Shown here: positions 45,748 through 56,376 of the stretch, piece by piece | Layout of the letters: every line of letters begins with the position of its first letter | Position numbering within the stretch: position 1 is the stretch's first letter | Source of the DNA: Colletotrichum lupini | Taxonomy: Eukaryota; Ascomycota; Sordariomycetes; Glomerellales; Glomerellaceae | DNA length: 64,000 nucleotides | NCBI RefSeq assembly: GCF_023278565.1 | Contig: NC_064680.1 | Coordinates: 2,604,001-2,668,000 of the forward strand | Direction: 5' to 3' | Notes under the pieces: model-generated | Seen by the model: only the letters and a program-made list of their open reading frames with translations | Database searches by the model: none | Told to the model about the DNA's origin: nothing | Program-made: the position numbers and the translations under genes

Positions 45748-47343
45748 TCAATCGATGGCTTCTTGCTTGATGTTGACGATCGTGGGGCTGGTGAAGACCG
45801 GTTTTGCTGGCAAAGCTGGAAGAGACTTCTGAACAATGGTGCAGTTTGCCCCTGTTGCAAAGCGGCTGCCATCTCCTTGAACCAGTGTCGTTTTGGTATG
45901 ATCTCGCTTGACTTGATCCCGCTTGGCTTGCTTCTTCATCTTCCTCGAAGAAGCTGCCGGGTTTGGGGCATTTGGTAAAAGATTGATGCCCAACCTCTGC
46001 ATCTTGGCCCTGACCGCGTTGTAGCCCTGACCTATGGAAATGCCTTGCGTCCCTGGGAACAGACCAGATGGTCTTCCGTATTCATACTCGGTACTTGGAT
46101 CCCGAAGTAAGGCGACATTGGTCGAGTCTCGCGGTAACAAAGGTATGGAGTAGTCATAAGTTCGCCAGTCTGGGTAACCTGGGATCAGCCCGTGGCCAAT
46201 CATCCGGGCGAACTCCTTCGTATGAGGTAGCTGTATTCTGGGGCAGCCTTGTGCGGCCCAAACAGCTATCCAGCAAGTGGCCGCTAGAATGGGGGCCCTG
46301 TTCTGTCGACGCTGAACGAGATATAAAAATTGCAGGGCTCTCTTGGCCTTCTTCTTCGTCTCAAGCAGTTTGCTACAACTGGAAAAGATGTGGTCGCGTA
46401 CATTGCATATTGGGCAAGCGGCTATGAAACCGTCAACATCCACCGGTCCGATACAGTCCTTAGCCTCGTGGCCTCCTCTGCAACAATTTGCGCACATCAA
46501 GCGTGGGGAGCTTGGATCAGAAATACCATCGTGCTGAATTGCTGAGCTCTTGTCTGCCTGCTGAGTGTACAAGCTTGGTACTTGAAGCATTCCTTGTTCT
46601 GCGGTGGCAGTCGTTTGGCCAGAGATAACACGCAAGGTCGAGTCGTCCGCGCCGCATCTCAATTTCTTCTCCTCCTGTTCGGCTTTTCGAAATCCTGGAG
46701 CATCATGGCGATCTATGAAGCTCGTCTTGACGGTATGACTGGTGCCGGAAGTACTGTTCTGGATGGGGGGTGGAAGCACTTTTGTGGGCAAGCTGGATGG
46801 CCTTGCAGGAGCGAATGTCATCGAGGCCCAGGCAGAGCTAGCCCTTTGAAGGCCACCGCCGTATGATAGATGGGATTCGAGTAGGCGGCATCCATAAACG
46901 TAGTTGGTTGCGACACTGGGAGGCTGCGTTTGCCCGAAACCACCAGAAATGGTGAGGTCAGCAACGGTGACCAAATTGCCAGCAATGGTGCCGATCGAGC
47001 AGCACGTGGGGAGTCGTCCATCGACAACACATACGATGTCATCGTATACTGTGTCAATAGAGATGTTGCCTTCAAACCAACCTTCGAAAGGAAGCCCGAG
47101 TCCTTTGACGAGATTACCAAAAATACGGTTGCTTTCCCAGTAACTGCATAGCGAAGCGTCGATGAGATAGACGTTTCCCATGACAAACTCTACGGTGAGA
47201 CTCGAGGTGGATCGGTCGGCCTTCTTTGCATCGAAGTCATACACAACGAAGATGTTCGCTGCAGCGTTGGTGATCTTCAAGTTCCCATTGTGTGCGAAGG
47301 TGTCGCCGGCAGCTGGAGTCGGGAGATTGACGGGCGGAGGCAT
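45748..47343 (-). CDS. Hypothetical protein with two CCHC zinc knuckles
   Basis: A single exon of 531 residues from the first true ATG at 47343. The N-terminal 160 residues are beta-rich and hydrophobic in patches (NLKITNAAANIFVVYDF, VEFVMGNVYLIDASLCSYW) and match nothing I know. The middle is low-complexity and proline/serine-rich. Around residues 284-325 are two C-x2-C-x4-H-x4-C knuckles, CANCCRGGHEAKDC and CPICNVRDHIFSSC, which usually bind single-stranded nucleic acid. A conserved-looking block follows (RTYDYSIPLLPRDSTNVALLRDP), then a lysine/arginine-rich tail ending in NIKQEAID. Zinc knuckles occur in both retroelement Gag and cellular RNA-binding proteins; no LTRs or pol lie nearby, so a cellular gene is likelier. 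A GTAAGT donor near 47430 on the minus strand suggests an intron in the 5' untranslated region. Confidence 0.75.
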   Translation of the reverse strand: MPPPVNLPTPAAGDTFAHNGNLKITNAAANIFVVYDFDAKKADRSTSSLTVEFVMGNVYLIDASLCSYWESNRIFGNLVKGLGLPFEGWFEGNISIDTVYDDIVCVVDGRLPTCCSIGTIAGNLVTVADLTISGGFGQTQPPSVATNYVYGCRLLESHLSYGGGLQRASSAWASMTFAPARPSSLPTKVLPPPIQNSTSGTSHTVKTSFIDRHDAPGFRKAEQEEKKLRCGADDSTLRVISGQTTATAEQGMLQVPSLYTQQADKSSAIQHDGISDPSSPRLMCANCCRGGHEAKDCIGPVDVDGFIAACPICNVRDHIFSSCSKLLETKKKAKRALQFLYLVQRRQNRAPILAATCWIAVWAAQGCPRIQLPHTKEFARMIGHGLIPGYPDWRTYDYSIPLLPRDSTNVALLRDPSTEYEYGRPSGLFPGTQGISIGQGYNAVRAKMQRLGINLLPNAPNPAASSRKMKKQAKRDQVKRDHTKTTLVQGDGSRFATGANCTIVQKSLPALPAKPVFTSPTIVNIKQEAID

Positions 47344-48476
47344 GATTTGACAGCTTTTAGGCAACGACGCAGCAGTAGACTCTGAATCTTGTCAGCAAGT
47401 GAAGGATCAGAGATGAAGAGATTGGATGACTTACCTAGGAGGATACCAGACGTTGAATTAGAGGTCGGGATGATTGGAATTTGGGTGACTTGATGTCATA
47501 TGCGAAGGTTGCGTGCAGCGCTCGAACAGTTCGGTCGAGGAAGAGGGAGAAGGGAAAGAAATCGGTCGACTGGTTTGGAAGGCTTGGTGAATTGTGGAAA
47601 GGGTAAGAAGGGCCCTGAACCATGTGCTACCCCCTTCCTTATGCCGACATCGTGCCTTCCGCCCCTGACCGACACAGAAGCACCGGAGGCACACAGGCGC
47701 TGGGTTGCTTCTGTCTCTGGCATCGCTCTCGGTAAGGCGCGCAAATGAATGCATTTGACTGCGTTCACAATCAAGGACCTCATGAGGCTATTGCTCATTT
47801 TCGAATGCATTGCAAAGTTCAAACGATACATCATTTAATCAAAGAGAGGGGAGACCTGCATGTCCCAAATCTGGCTCTGGTGTTTTGAGTGAGGATCGAA
47901 ACCCAACCGATTCGATGGCAGTTCTGTGATCTTCGCCGGGCATTCGTATTTTCCAGTCTGGCGCTACCTCCCGTAATCATCAGCAAATATGTTGTAGTCG
48001 AGAAGCAAAGAGGTTCGATAGAGTAAAGCTTTTCACAGCCAGCCGAACCATGCCCGCTCCAAGTTTGCCGGGAAACCCAAGACGGAGGAGGAATCAGCCT
48101 ACTATGGGATCAAGACTTGTATAGCCCCAGCTACTAGAATGTCAGAGACACAGAATCGAAGACGCAGGAATTGAAGCGACCGGCACAAGGCATTGAGCAT
48201 CTGATTCCTCAAAGCCTATTCGTTTCAAAAATACCCATCAAAAGCTGGATCATCAATACAGTACTCTCTGGCCCGTCGTCCCGGGCTATGATACACAAAT
48301 GAACAAAGACGACGGACCTTCTTTTTATGTAACCCAAAGAACTCTCCAGCATCCTCCAGTCAAATAGCTAAAACAATGCAAACCCGCTGAATGCTGATGG
48401 GATCCCTTCTTTTCGAATGCCGCCCCATGTTCCGGTAATTGTACACGCTTAAGAGGCGGAGCACACCGCAGCCCTT
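47344..48476. other. Intergenic region, no gene seen
   Basis: Upstream region of the zinc-knuckle gene and 3' flank of the phosphoesterase gene. The overlapping short frames at 47435-47834 are probably 5' untranslated sequence or noise. Confidence 0.45.
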
Positions 48477-50653
48477 CTACCCCTTATATGCAAGATAGGC
48501 CCAAAACAAGACAACCATCCACACAACCCTCCATGTCGAGGCACCGATCTCGCGAGCGACACGCCCGATTGTCGTCCTCGACCGCTGAGACGCCGCTTTC
48601 CACGTCAAACGCGGCATGCCAGTTCCATACTCATCTGCAAAAATTTCGATCCGCGGCGCCCGGTGTGGCGCTCCCCATTGCTTCTTCAACTTGGTTCTTG
48701 GCGGCGGTGCTGGAGTAGCCCCGTTGGAGCGGATGGATCCGCTCCTAGTCCGGGATGACTGGCCGGTAAGGAATTGAGATCCGGAAGAGGCTGATGTCGA
48801 GTGCATGCTGTAAGTGCCATCATCTTCGACCTTGTCCTTGATGGTCGGCAATATGGCGCCCTGCGGCTGTTCGTCATGCAAAGCAAAGGGTGTCAAGTTC
48901 AGGACCGGCACGAGGAACGATCTTATGCTAATCGCAACGATGGTGACAAAGGCAAGCCCGGCATACTTCGCGTATGTCGCCAGCTGGTTCGGAAGCAGGC
49001 AAAGGTGTGTTTGCAACGTCTTTTTGGGTGCGCCAGGAAGGGGTTTGCCGTTGGCGTCAATCGGGTTGTACAAACTGACCATGAGGAAGCCAGGTGTAGG
49101 CACTCCCATGGCCATACTCATACTCTTCACGGTGATTTCGCGAACGTTGTCCTTTTCTGCCGAGTGGACAACTTCGCAGTAGTCGTGGTCATCGCCGGAG
49201 AACACTCCAACGATGTTGCCAACGCTCTTCACGAGCTTGACAGACTCGTCCTCGTTCAGCACGTTTTGGTATTGGTAACCGCCCGAGACAGAAATTGCAT
49301 TTCGGTGGTCCATCATAGGCGCTTGCTCCCCCTTTGGAGGTTTCGTAGGAGGCCAGTGCTCTCGCAGCGGTCCGCAAGGCGTGCCCGGGTCTCGGTATAG
49401 AGGAACGTGGGTGAGAAGAATCGTAGGAAAATCGGGTCCTTCTTCTCCCGGCGCAATAGTTGGCACCTTGGCGTCTGCTGTTTCCAGCTCCTCCACGATA
49501 TGATCTAGGGGCTCAACTTCCACTTCGCCCCTCCAGAAGCGCAACTCTCGCTCCACGGCCTTTCTCTTGGTAAACTTGACGTCCTTCAGGAATACGTCCG
49601 CAGGTGTATGGATCGCCTTCAAATCGACCTCGGCTTGCTTTGACGAAACGGCGCTCAGCGACAAGCTATCGACGGAGACGATAGAGTGGTTGCCAATGAC
49701 ATCGACACGATTCACGTCCCCAAAGTACGTGTTGAAGCGATCTCTCACAGAGCCCTTCACCTGGTCTCCAAAGCCAAGATCGTGGTTCCCTGGCAAGCTC
49801 GCCACCAACTTGCGTCCCCTTTGCCAGTCGCCGGCCCTGGAGCCGCCTAGCCCCCAGCTCCCAAAAAAGATGTCGCCAAAGCGCTCATATTCCTTCAACC
49901 AGTATTTCTGGCCATAATTATCGTTCCATCCCTTAACGTGATCTTTCTCGTTCTTCGGTCGTCGGTTGACAGCCCATTGAGGGTCCTTGAAGTCGCTGTG
50001 CGCAGTCTTCCACTCTCGCCCACCGTCGAAGAGGTCGCCCAGAAAGAAGAGGGAGTCAGGTCGTAGCTGCGATTGGAGCTGCCTGTAGCCTCTGCGGATG
50101 TAGTTGTCAGTGATGAGGACCGTCAGGTCTTCCAAGGGCCACGGACGGCCGGGGTAGGATTTCGGATCGGTGATTTGGGGGTCAGCAACGAAGACGAGGT
50201 GGTGTGGGCTCGATCCGGCCGGCTATCAAAGAATCAGCATTGTCGGTTCACAGCAACAGCGCGCAGCAATTGACCTACCCAGTTCTCCCAGTTGCTCCAT
50301 TTGCATTCTGCGACTCGGCTCTTGAAGACCCAGCCCTCGCCCCAAAGGAGCACGATGCCCCAGAGGCACACCAGCAGGTGCGGGAAGCTCAGGAGGCGGC
50401 GCGCAGTGAGGTTCTGTCTCAACCGCCTGCCAGCCTGCCACATGATGCCGGTCGCCAATCGTCGGCCGCGGGTTTGCCAAAAGGCCCAAAGTGTTCTCAG
50501 TAGTCGTTGTAGGGCCGCGAGCAACGGTCTCAAACGGGCGCGGAAGCTGTCGTCATTGTAGTAATGTTGGAACGGGAGAGATGCAGACGCGGATGCAGGC
50601 TTCTTGGACCCCTTGTAGGCGTAGCCATTGCCGTTGCTGTAAGGCGGAGCCAT
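48477..50653 (-). CDS. Cdc1/Ted1-family metallophosphoesterase (ER, GPI-anchor remodelling type)
   Basis: Exons 50653-50279 and 50222-48477, joined by a 56-nt GTAGGT...GATAG intron, give 706 residues. A membrane segment lies near residues 88-110 (LLSFPHLLVCLWGIVLLW). The catalytic domain begins right after the intron: VFVADPQITDP, then FFLGDLFDGGREW, GNHDLGFG, LTHVPLYRD and FSGDDHDYCE, giving the usual metal-binding Asp, Asp, Asn-His and His residues of calcineurin-like phosphoesterases. Further membrane segments occur after the domain (YAGLAFVTIVAISIRSFLV) and at the extreme C-terminus (RVVWMVVLFWAYLAYKG). In yeast, Cdc1 and Ted1 act in the ER/Golgi on ethanolamine phosphates of GPI anchors; the motif order supports the same role here. 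Housekeeping gene, intact, outside the putative cluster. Confidence 0.88.
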
Positions 50654-53417
50654 GCTGCTGGTGCTTGGCTAGCCCGGGCTGCTGCCATTCCCCTGCAGCC
50701 CCGTGTCTGTATCCCTTACCTGATTTCCCACTTCCCCTGGGGCCCCCTCTGGAATGGATCAGTGCCGCAATCCCGACCAAACGTGCAAAGGTGGGCGAGC
50801 TTGCGTATGCCAGTGTCTGGTATGTGGGCGTGTGAGTGGCTCTTCGGGAGCTCGCGCGCGATCGTCGTCGGTAGCTTCGTTTGGAGATGGATTAATAGGT
50901 TATTTGTTTTGGTATTCTGCCTTTGCTGGCTGCTCGGGCGATTCTCGATATCGGTTACACGGTATTAATACACGGTATTAGTGGATACTCACACTATCTC
51001 GCTAGACTATTTTTTTAGATTTTCCAACTTTTTAACTTTCCCTCCTGCAAAGTTCACAACCACGGATCATTTCGTTTGGAGATGGATTAATAGGTTATAA
51101 TAGAGCCTCGTCTATGTATTCGTACGAAAATACACCGTTAGAGACGAGATGGTATTGCAGAACCCTTCAAAAAAAGAACCCGAATTAAGATAGTTAGAAA
51201 GAAAGCCGATGGTCTACCAGTGCACACAAGCTATTAGACGCCTGCAACGAAATGCCACGAAACGAAATAGTGATGTCTTGTCGCAACTGGGAAAAGGAGA
51301 AAGTCGACGCGTGGCGACAATCGAATCAATTCACGAATCGCGACGGGATTCATACAGGATGGCCCCGGCAATCCCCCCAGAAAGGAAGAAAAGCACCCCG
51401 CTAGACTGCTATTCGTAGAAGCCCCGAAGACCTTGATGCACTGGAAACGTCGCTGAACACGGCCCCACTTTGACAGCTTGAGGAAGCCCCACCCCCTTTT
51501 CCATAGGTACATAGGTACTCCATACTGCGTGCTGGCCAGCTTAACGTCCTTTGTCTTGTCCCGACTTAGTCAGCCGAGGAAACTTGCCCACACGAACAAA
51601 GCCTGGGCGGGCCGCTTCTTGGAGGGGCACGAGGGGTTCCCTGCCGTAGGAAAGAAACATCAGTCCAAGACGGAAAGCTTCTCGAACAGAGGATTCCTTG
51701 AGGGTGGGTGCCTTTCCCTCTGCACTTCCATTGACACCAAGCTTCGAGGACGGATCGCATTGCCGCAGCGCCCCGGAATGCAGTGCCGACAACCTTGAAA
51801 ATTGAGACATCTCGAGTGAGACCGTCAAGCAGGTTCTCAACACCACCAGTTCTGAAGGCTTCACATCAGTCCAGTCATCTCCCATCAACTAATCCTCGTC
51901 TGATCGCACAAGGATTCTGCTACTGTTCGGCAATATGAGGAAGTCGGCGTTGCCCTTCAAGATAGTTCCAGTCTTCGATCAGGAAGTGCAGCCAGACGTG
52001 TAAACGAAGCCATCACCACCACCCATCACGCACTTGCACCAGTCTCACCCCCTACACCCATCTATACAGCTCCCGATGGCGGATAATCAAGCCCAAAGCA
52101 CACCAAAGCCACATACCGTGTCCCGACCATAACTTAGCCGGACCGAGACATCACCCGTCTCTCCCTTGCAAGTCTCCGAACCCTCCACCTTTCTTCCACG
52201 CCCCCGGAGACAAGCGAGGAGGGGGTGGGCACCTACTACAATACCATCCCCCATGACCACCTAGAACGTCAACGGCTTATTCATCCGGTTATCGAAGCGT
52301 TACCTACTGTTACGACGCCATCACCGGCTACATAGTGACCCGCTCCCAAAGTCATCCTGCCCTCCAAGTCAGGTTCCTGAACACGACCTTACCATCAAGA
52401 AGAGATCCATGGTTACGACGCATCACACGCAACCACATGCAATCATTGATATACACCTCCAGTTCGTAATAAAGGGAGACGAATGGGTGTGACAGCAAAA
52501 AGACACCCCCAACTTCTCTGGCACTAACCTCTTTCCTTAATGCTCAAGGTCCTGATGACTTCTCGGTCGACAGGCTCGTATCTTTCCACCAATGCTCCAG
52601 CTCAAAGACGATGGAGTTCTTTATGTGTGGTGTCGACATACACGTGGTAGTATCTAGGACGGTCTCCAGAGCTGGAAAGGCGGCAGTCACGCGTGGGCAT
52701 GACACAGAAGGGTGTACCTGATGACGACTTCTGCGAGCGATATGGTATGGCATCACGCATACGTGGGGGGAGGAACGAGATTAGTAGAGCACGCGAGGCG
52801 GGTGAAACCAAGGTTCTCCCATTTCCCCGCCTGGCGATGCAAGATAAGGTGAGGCAGAGGCTCGGAGAGTCCGCGCCCACGAAGCCATTCTAGGAAATAT
52901 GGAAGAAGCCTCCCGAGATTCTGGACTCCACCGTCTAACAATAGCCCATATTTAACGGTGCCATGAGAGTGGTGTACCGTCCATTGGGAAATGTCCTCCA
53001 GCCGACTGGTTTGGCGACAACCTCCCTGGCGTCTCTTTGACAAAACAGCCGAGGTCACGGGTAGACAGAAGTACGGCCTTATATTGCACCCAAGGCTCAG
53101 CAGCCACTTTCCGCGCAGCTGGCGAAAGCTTGCAGTCAAGTCTCGTGCTAGCTCTCCCGAAGCTATCTCGATGTCTACAAGCCGTTCTTTGTGTCAACCA
53201 GCTTTTAGCCTCTCTTACTTGAGGTGGGCGAGCCAGTAATGTGAAGATAGATTCGTTGAGAATAGGTCTTATCCGTATGCTTCGATGGATTGGCATGGCT
53301 CCTATCTACATAAATTTCTCCAGCAGATCACGAAGAAACATTGATATCAAGCAGATAGACAGGGAAAAAATGGATGATATGGTGTAATGAGTATCAAATA
53401 GCACCAGGAAGCACAGA
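50654..53417. other. Long intergenic region without a supported gene
   Basis: 2.8 kb of ordinary composition. Many overlapping short frames on both strands, none with a recognisable motif or convincing intron structure. It contains the exact 28-bp direct repeat listed separately. Part of it must serve as promoter of the phosphoesterase and 3' flank of the GH3 gene; the remainder is unexplained. Confidence 0.5.
50876..51098 (+). repeat. Exact 28-bp direct repeat, 195 bp apart
   Basis: The same 28 bases, beginning TTCGTTTGGAGATGG and ending AATAGGTTAT, occur at 50876-50903 and 51071-51098. Between them is a smaller duplication, ACACGGTATTA at 50957-50967 and 50970-50980. Such a spacing may reflect replication slippage or a solo-element footprint. 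Confidence 0.8.
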
Positions 53418-56376
53418 CTAAAAGACCCAGTTGAATGAGTCCTTGACTTCGAACTGAACGGAGTGTCTTGAAAACCGGGTTAGTCTGTTTTCATCATGCT
53501 TAATCTTGGACGACTCACTTGATATCAGCAGATGATGCGCCGATAAGGATCTTGAAGGTGCCCTCCTCGGCGACCCAGCCCGGGACCGAGGTGTCATAGT
53601 AGCCCACGGCATACTTGTCGAGGTGAATGGTGAGGTGCTTCGTTTCCCCAGCTTCTAGGAACACCTTCTCAAAAGCGACAAGCTCTTTCTCCGGGCGGGG
53701 TAGCCTGGACTTGTCATCCCGCACATAGATCTGCACAGCCTCGGAACCAGGTACCGAGCCAACATTGCTAATTGCAAAAATGACCTCGATTGTGCCCCGA
53801 GATGTGAGGGTCTTTGTGCTGATTGATGGACGGCCGTACTCGAAAGTGGTGTAGGAAAGACCGTGACCAAAGGGGAACAGCGGCTCGATTCTTGCTCGCT
53901 CGTAGTGGCGGTACCCAATGTATAGGCCTTCGCCGTAGTTGACCTTCAGGTTCTCGCCAGGCCAATTATTGTAAGCCGGAGTGTCCTGAATGCGCTTAGG
54001 GAAGGTTGACTCCCACGGTTGTCAGCACATATGCATATATGAGGAGCAAATGACTTACCGGAAGCTTTCCACTTGGGGATTTAATGCCGAACAAGACGTC
54101 GGCCAAGGCATTGCCGGCCTCTTGTCCCTGGTACCATCCCTGAATAATGGCCGGAACCTGGTCGACCCAAGGCATAGTCACAGGTGTACCGGACTGGTTG
54201 ACGACAACAGTACGAGGGTTCGCTTTGACCACTGCTTCGATGAGCCGATCCTGACTACCGTCGGAAGGTAGATCCATAGTCTGCCTGTCGTAGCCCTCGG
54301 ACTCCCACTCTGCATCCAAACCAACAATGACAACTGCTACGTCAGCCCCCTTAGCCGCATCCACGGCCTCTTGGAGGAAATCAACTTGGTCTTCTTCCTT
54401 GAAACCAATACGGCACCCTCCATACTTGTGCGTTATGCCAAACTGTTTCTGCTTCGCCACCGGGCGAAGCTCGTTGGTCATCTCGACTTTCAGCTCCACA
54501 GGCTTACCAGCCTCCATGTCGACGTCGACGAGATAGTCCACAGACCCATCAAACATGGCTTCCCCTTCCTCGGTCCAGTCCCAGAGATCCAGAGCAAGCT
54601 TTCCGTCCACATACAACTTGCCAGGACCAACGCTCATGAAGCTGACTGTATGCTTTCCAGTACTTTTTGGCGTAAGGTAAGTCGTCGCGACTGCTGACCA
54701 CTCGGGACCAATCTCTGCTAGGGGTGCGGAATCCCATAGAAACAAATCCGTATTCACTCGTCGCTGCACAACAACCACTTCGCCTTTAAACTTGTCCCCA
54801 GAGTACCAATCGATGTTGATGCCGGGCTTGCCTGACTTTTCGGTACAGTACGGCGACGCTACTGGGAGCCATTTGTAAATGTGGCAGCCTTGAGCGAAAG
54901 TAACCTCTTGCTCAGAAGTTGCGCGGATACTGTCCAGTGGAAGTGTTCTGTAGTAAGGATTCAAGCTTGCACTTCCTCCTCCACCGGCAATAGCTCGGTT
55001 TGCGTTTGGCCCTATAACGGCAACTTTGGTTGTCTTGCGGTTCAAGGGAAGGACTGCGCCATCGTTCTTGAGAAGCGTCAGGCCCTCAGCCCCAGCAGTG
55101 CGGATCAGAAAGCGCGTCGACTCGCGATTGTCTTCTCTCTCTGGCAGTTCTGCTGACATGTCATCGCCTTTAAGTCGCTCGACAAGCGTGAGGACGTTCT
55201 CCGCGGCGCGGTTGATGTCTTCTAGGGTCACTTTACCCTCATTCAAGGCCTCAATCACCTTGTCAAAACGCCAGTTTGGGGAGTAGGGGAACTCGACATC
55301 GCACCCTGCGATAATGGACTCTGCGGTCGAGTTTGTGCCGCCCCAGTCAGACACGACGGTTCTTAAAGAAAGTCAGCAAGCAGGAAGCATAAGGAAGGGA
55401 ATGATCGAGTTTCTCTTACCCATCGTAACCCCACTCGCCTCTAAGAATATCCCTCAGTACGAGGTTGTGCATGTCTGCATGCACGCCGTTGACGAGATTG
55501 TATGAGGACATAAGAGCCCATGGATTCGCCTCTCGTACAGCAATCTCAAATGGTCGTAGATAAATCTCGCGCAAGGGACGTTCTTGGATTATAGAATCTA
55601 TCGTCAGTCTGTGCGTCTCTTGCTCATTGCCAACGAAGTCTGTTAGATGTTAGAAAGATTGATTTCCTTAGGAAACCAATGCACAAACGCTTGATGGTTG
55701 CGGCCACGCCCTTATCCTGCAAGCCACGAACATACTGGGCAGCCAATTTGCCAGTCAGAAGAGGGTCCTCCGAGAAAGACTCGAAGTTACGCCCGCCCAA
55801 GGGATGCCGATGCATACAGACTGTCGGTGCCAGCAGAATGTTCGCAGATCTTGCTTTCGCCTCATCGGCAAGGTGTTGGCCAACCTCGTAGAGTAGGTCC
55901 TTGTTCCAGGTTGCCGCTAGGGAGACTCCGCAGGGGAAAAGAGCAGCCTACCAGAATTAGTTACTCAGTTGAGGACATGGTTGATAAGTGCGACAAACCT
56001 TGGTCCCGCCGACAAAGATACCACCACGGGCACCGTTTGGCCCATCTGATGTCTTCACTGACGGTATGCTCTTGGATGGTATAGCCTTTGTCCTCCAGAA
56101 ATCTGCGGCGGTAAGCAGCGAGACCTATGTACTGTTAATGGAAGCACTCTGTTCCAAGGATGACTGTTTTGGCCATACCTTCTCTTCCAGGGTCAGCTGA
56201 TCTAACTTCTTTCTTGCTGCAACTCTTGTGTCTCTCAAAAGTTGCTGGATCTTCTGTGGGGGACTGTATGGCGGAGAAAACACCGTGTTCGGCGTCGAGT
56301 TGCTCGTCTCGGTTTCGGGCGAAGAGATGGGTGCCTCAACATCGCGCCCCGCTTGACTGTCTGTCACGGTGCTCAT
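53418..56376 (-). CDS. Glycoside hydrolase family 3 beta-glucosidase with PA14 insert
   Basis: Seven exons (56376-56179, 56124-55999, 55947-55689, 55639-55420, 55361-54059, 54009-53519, 53466-53418) give 881 residues. The (alpha/beta) barrel domain shows SDGPNGARGG, LLAPTVCMHRHPLGGRNFE, IKHFVGNEQETHR and VVSDWGGT, whose Asp273 is the expected nucleophile. The second GH3 domain follows (GLTLLKNDGAVLPLNR), interrupted by a PA14 domain (about 400-540) and resuming at VVIVGLDAEWESEGYDR. A fibronectin-III-like C-terminal domain ends the protein (FPFGHGLSYTTFEYG to FNWVF). It hydrolyses beta-glucosides, releasing glucose. There is no signal peptide: the N-terminal 45 residues are polar and Ser/Thr-rich, so it is probably intracellular, as for other PA14-bearing fungal GH3 enzymes. 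All seven splice phases agree and no stop interrupts the frame. Confidence 0.9.

Noticed and set aside
51478..51798. Small secreted or membrane protein candidate in the 50.7-53.4 kb interval
   Set aside because: Overlapping frames of similar length occur on both strands and none has a signal peptide, domain or splice support.
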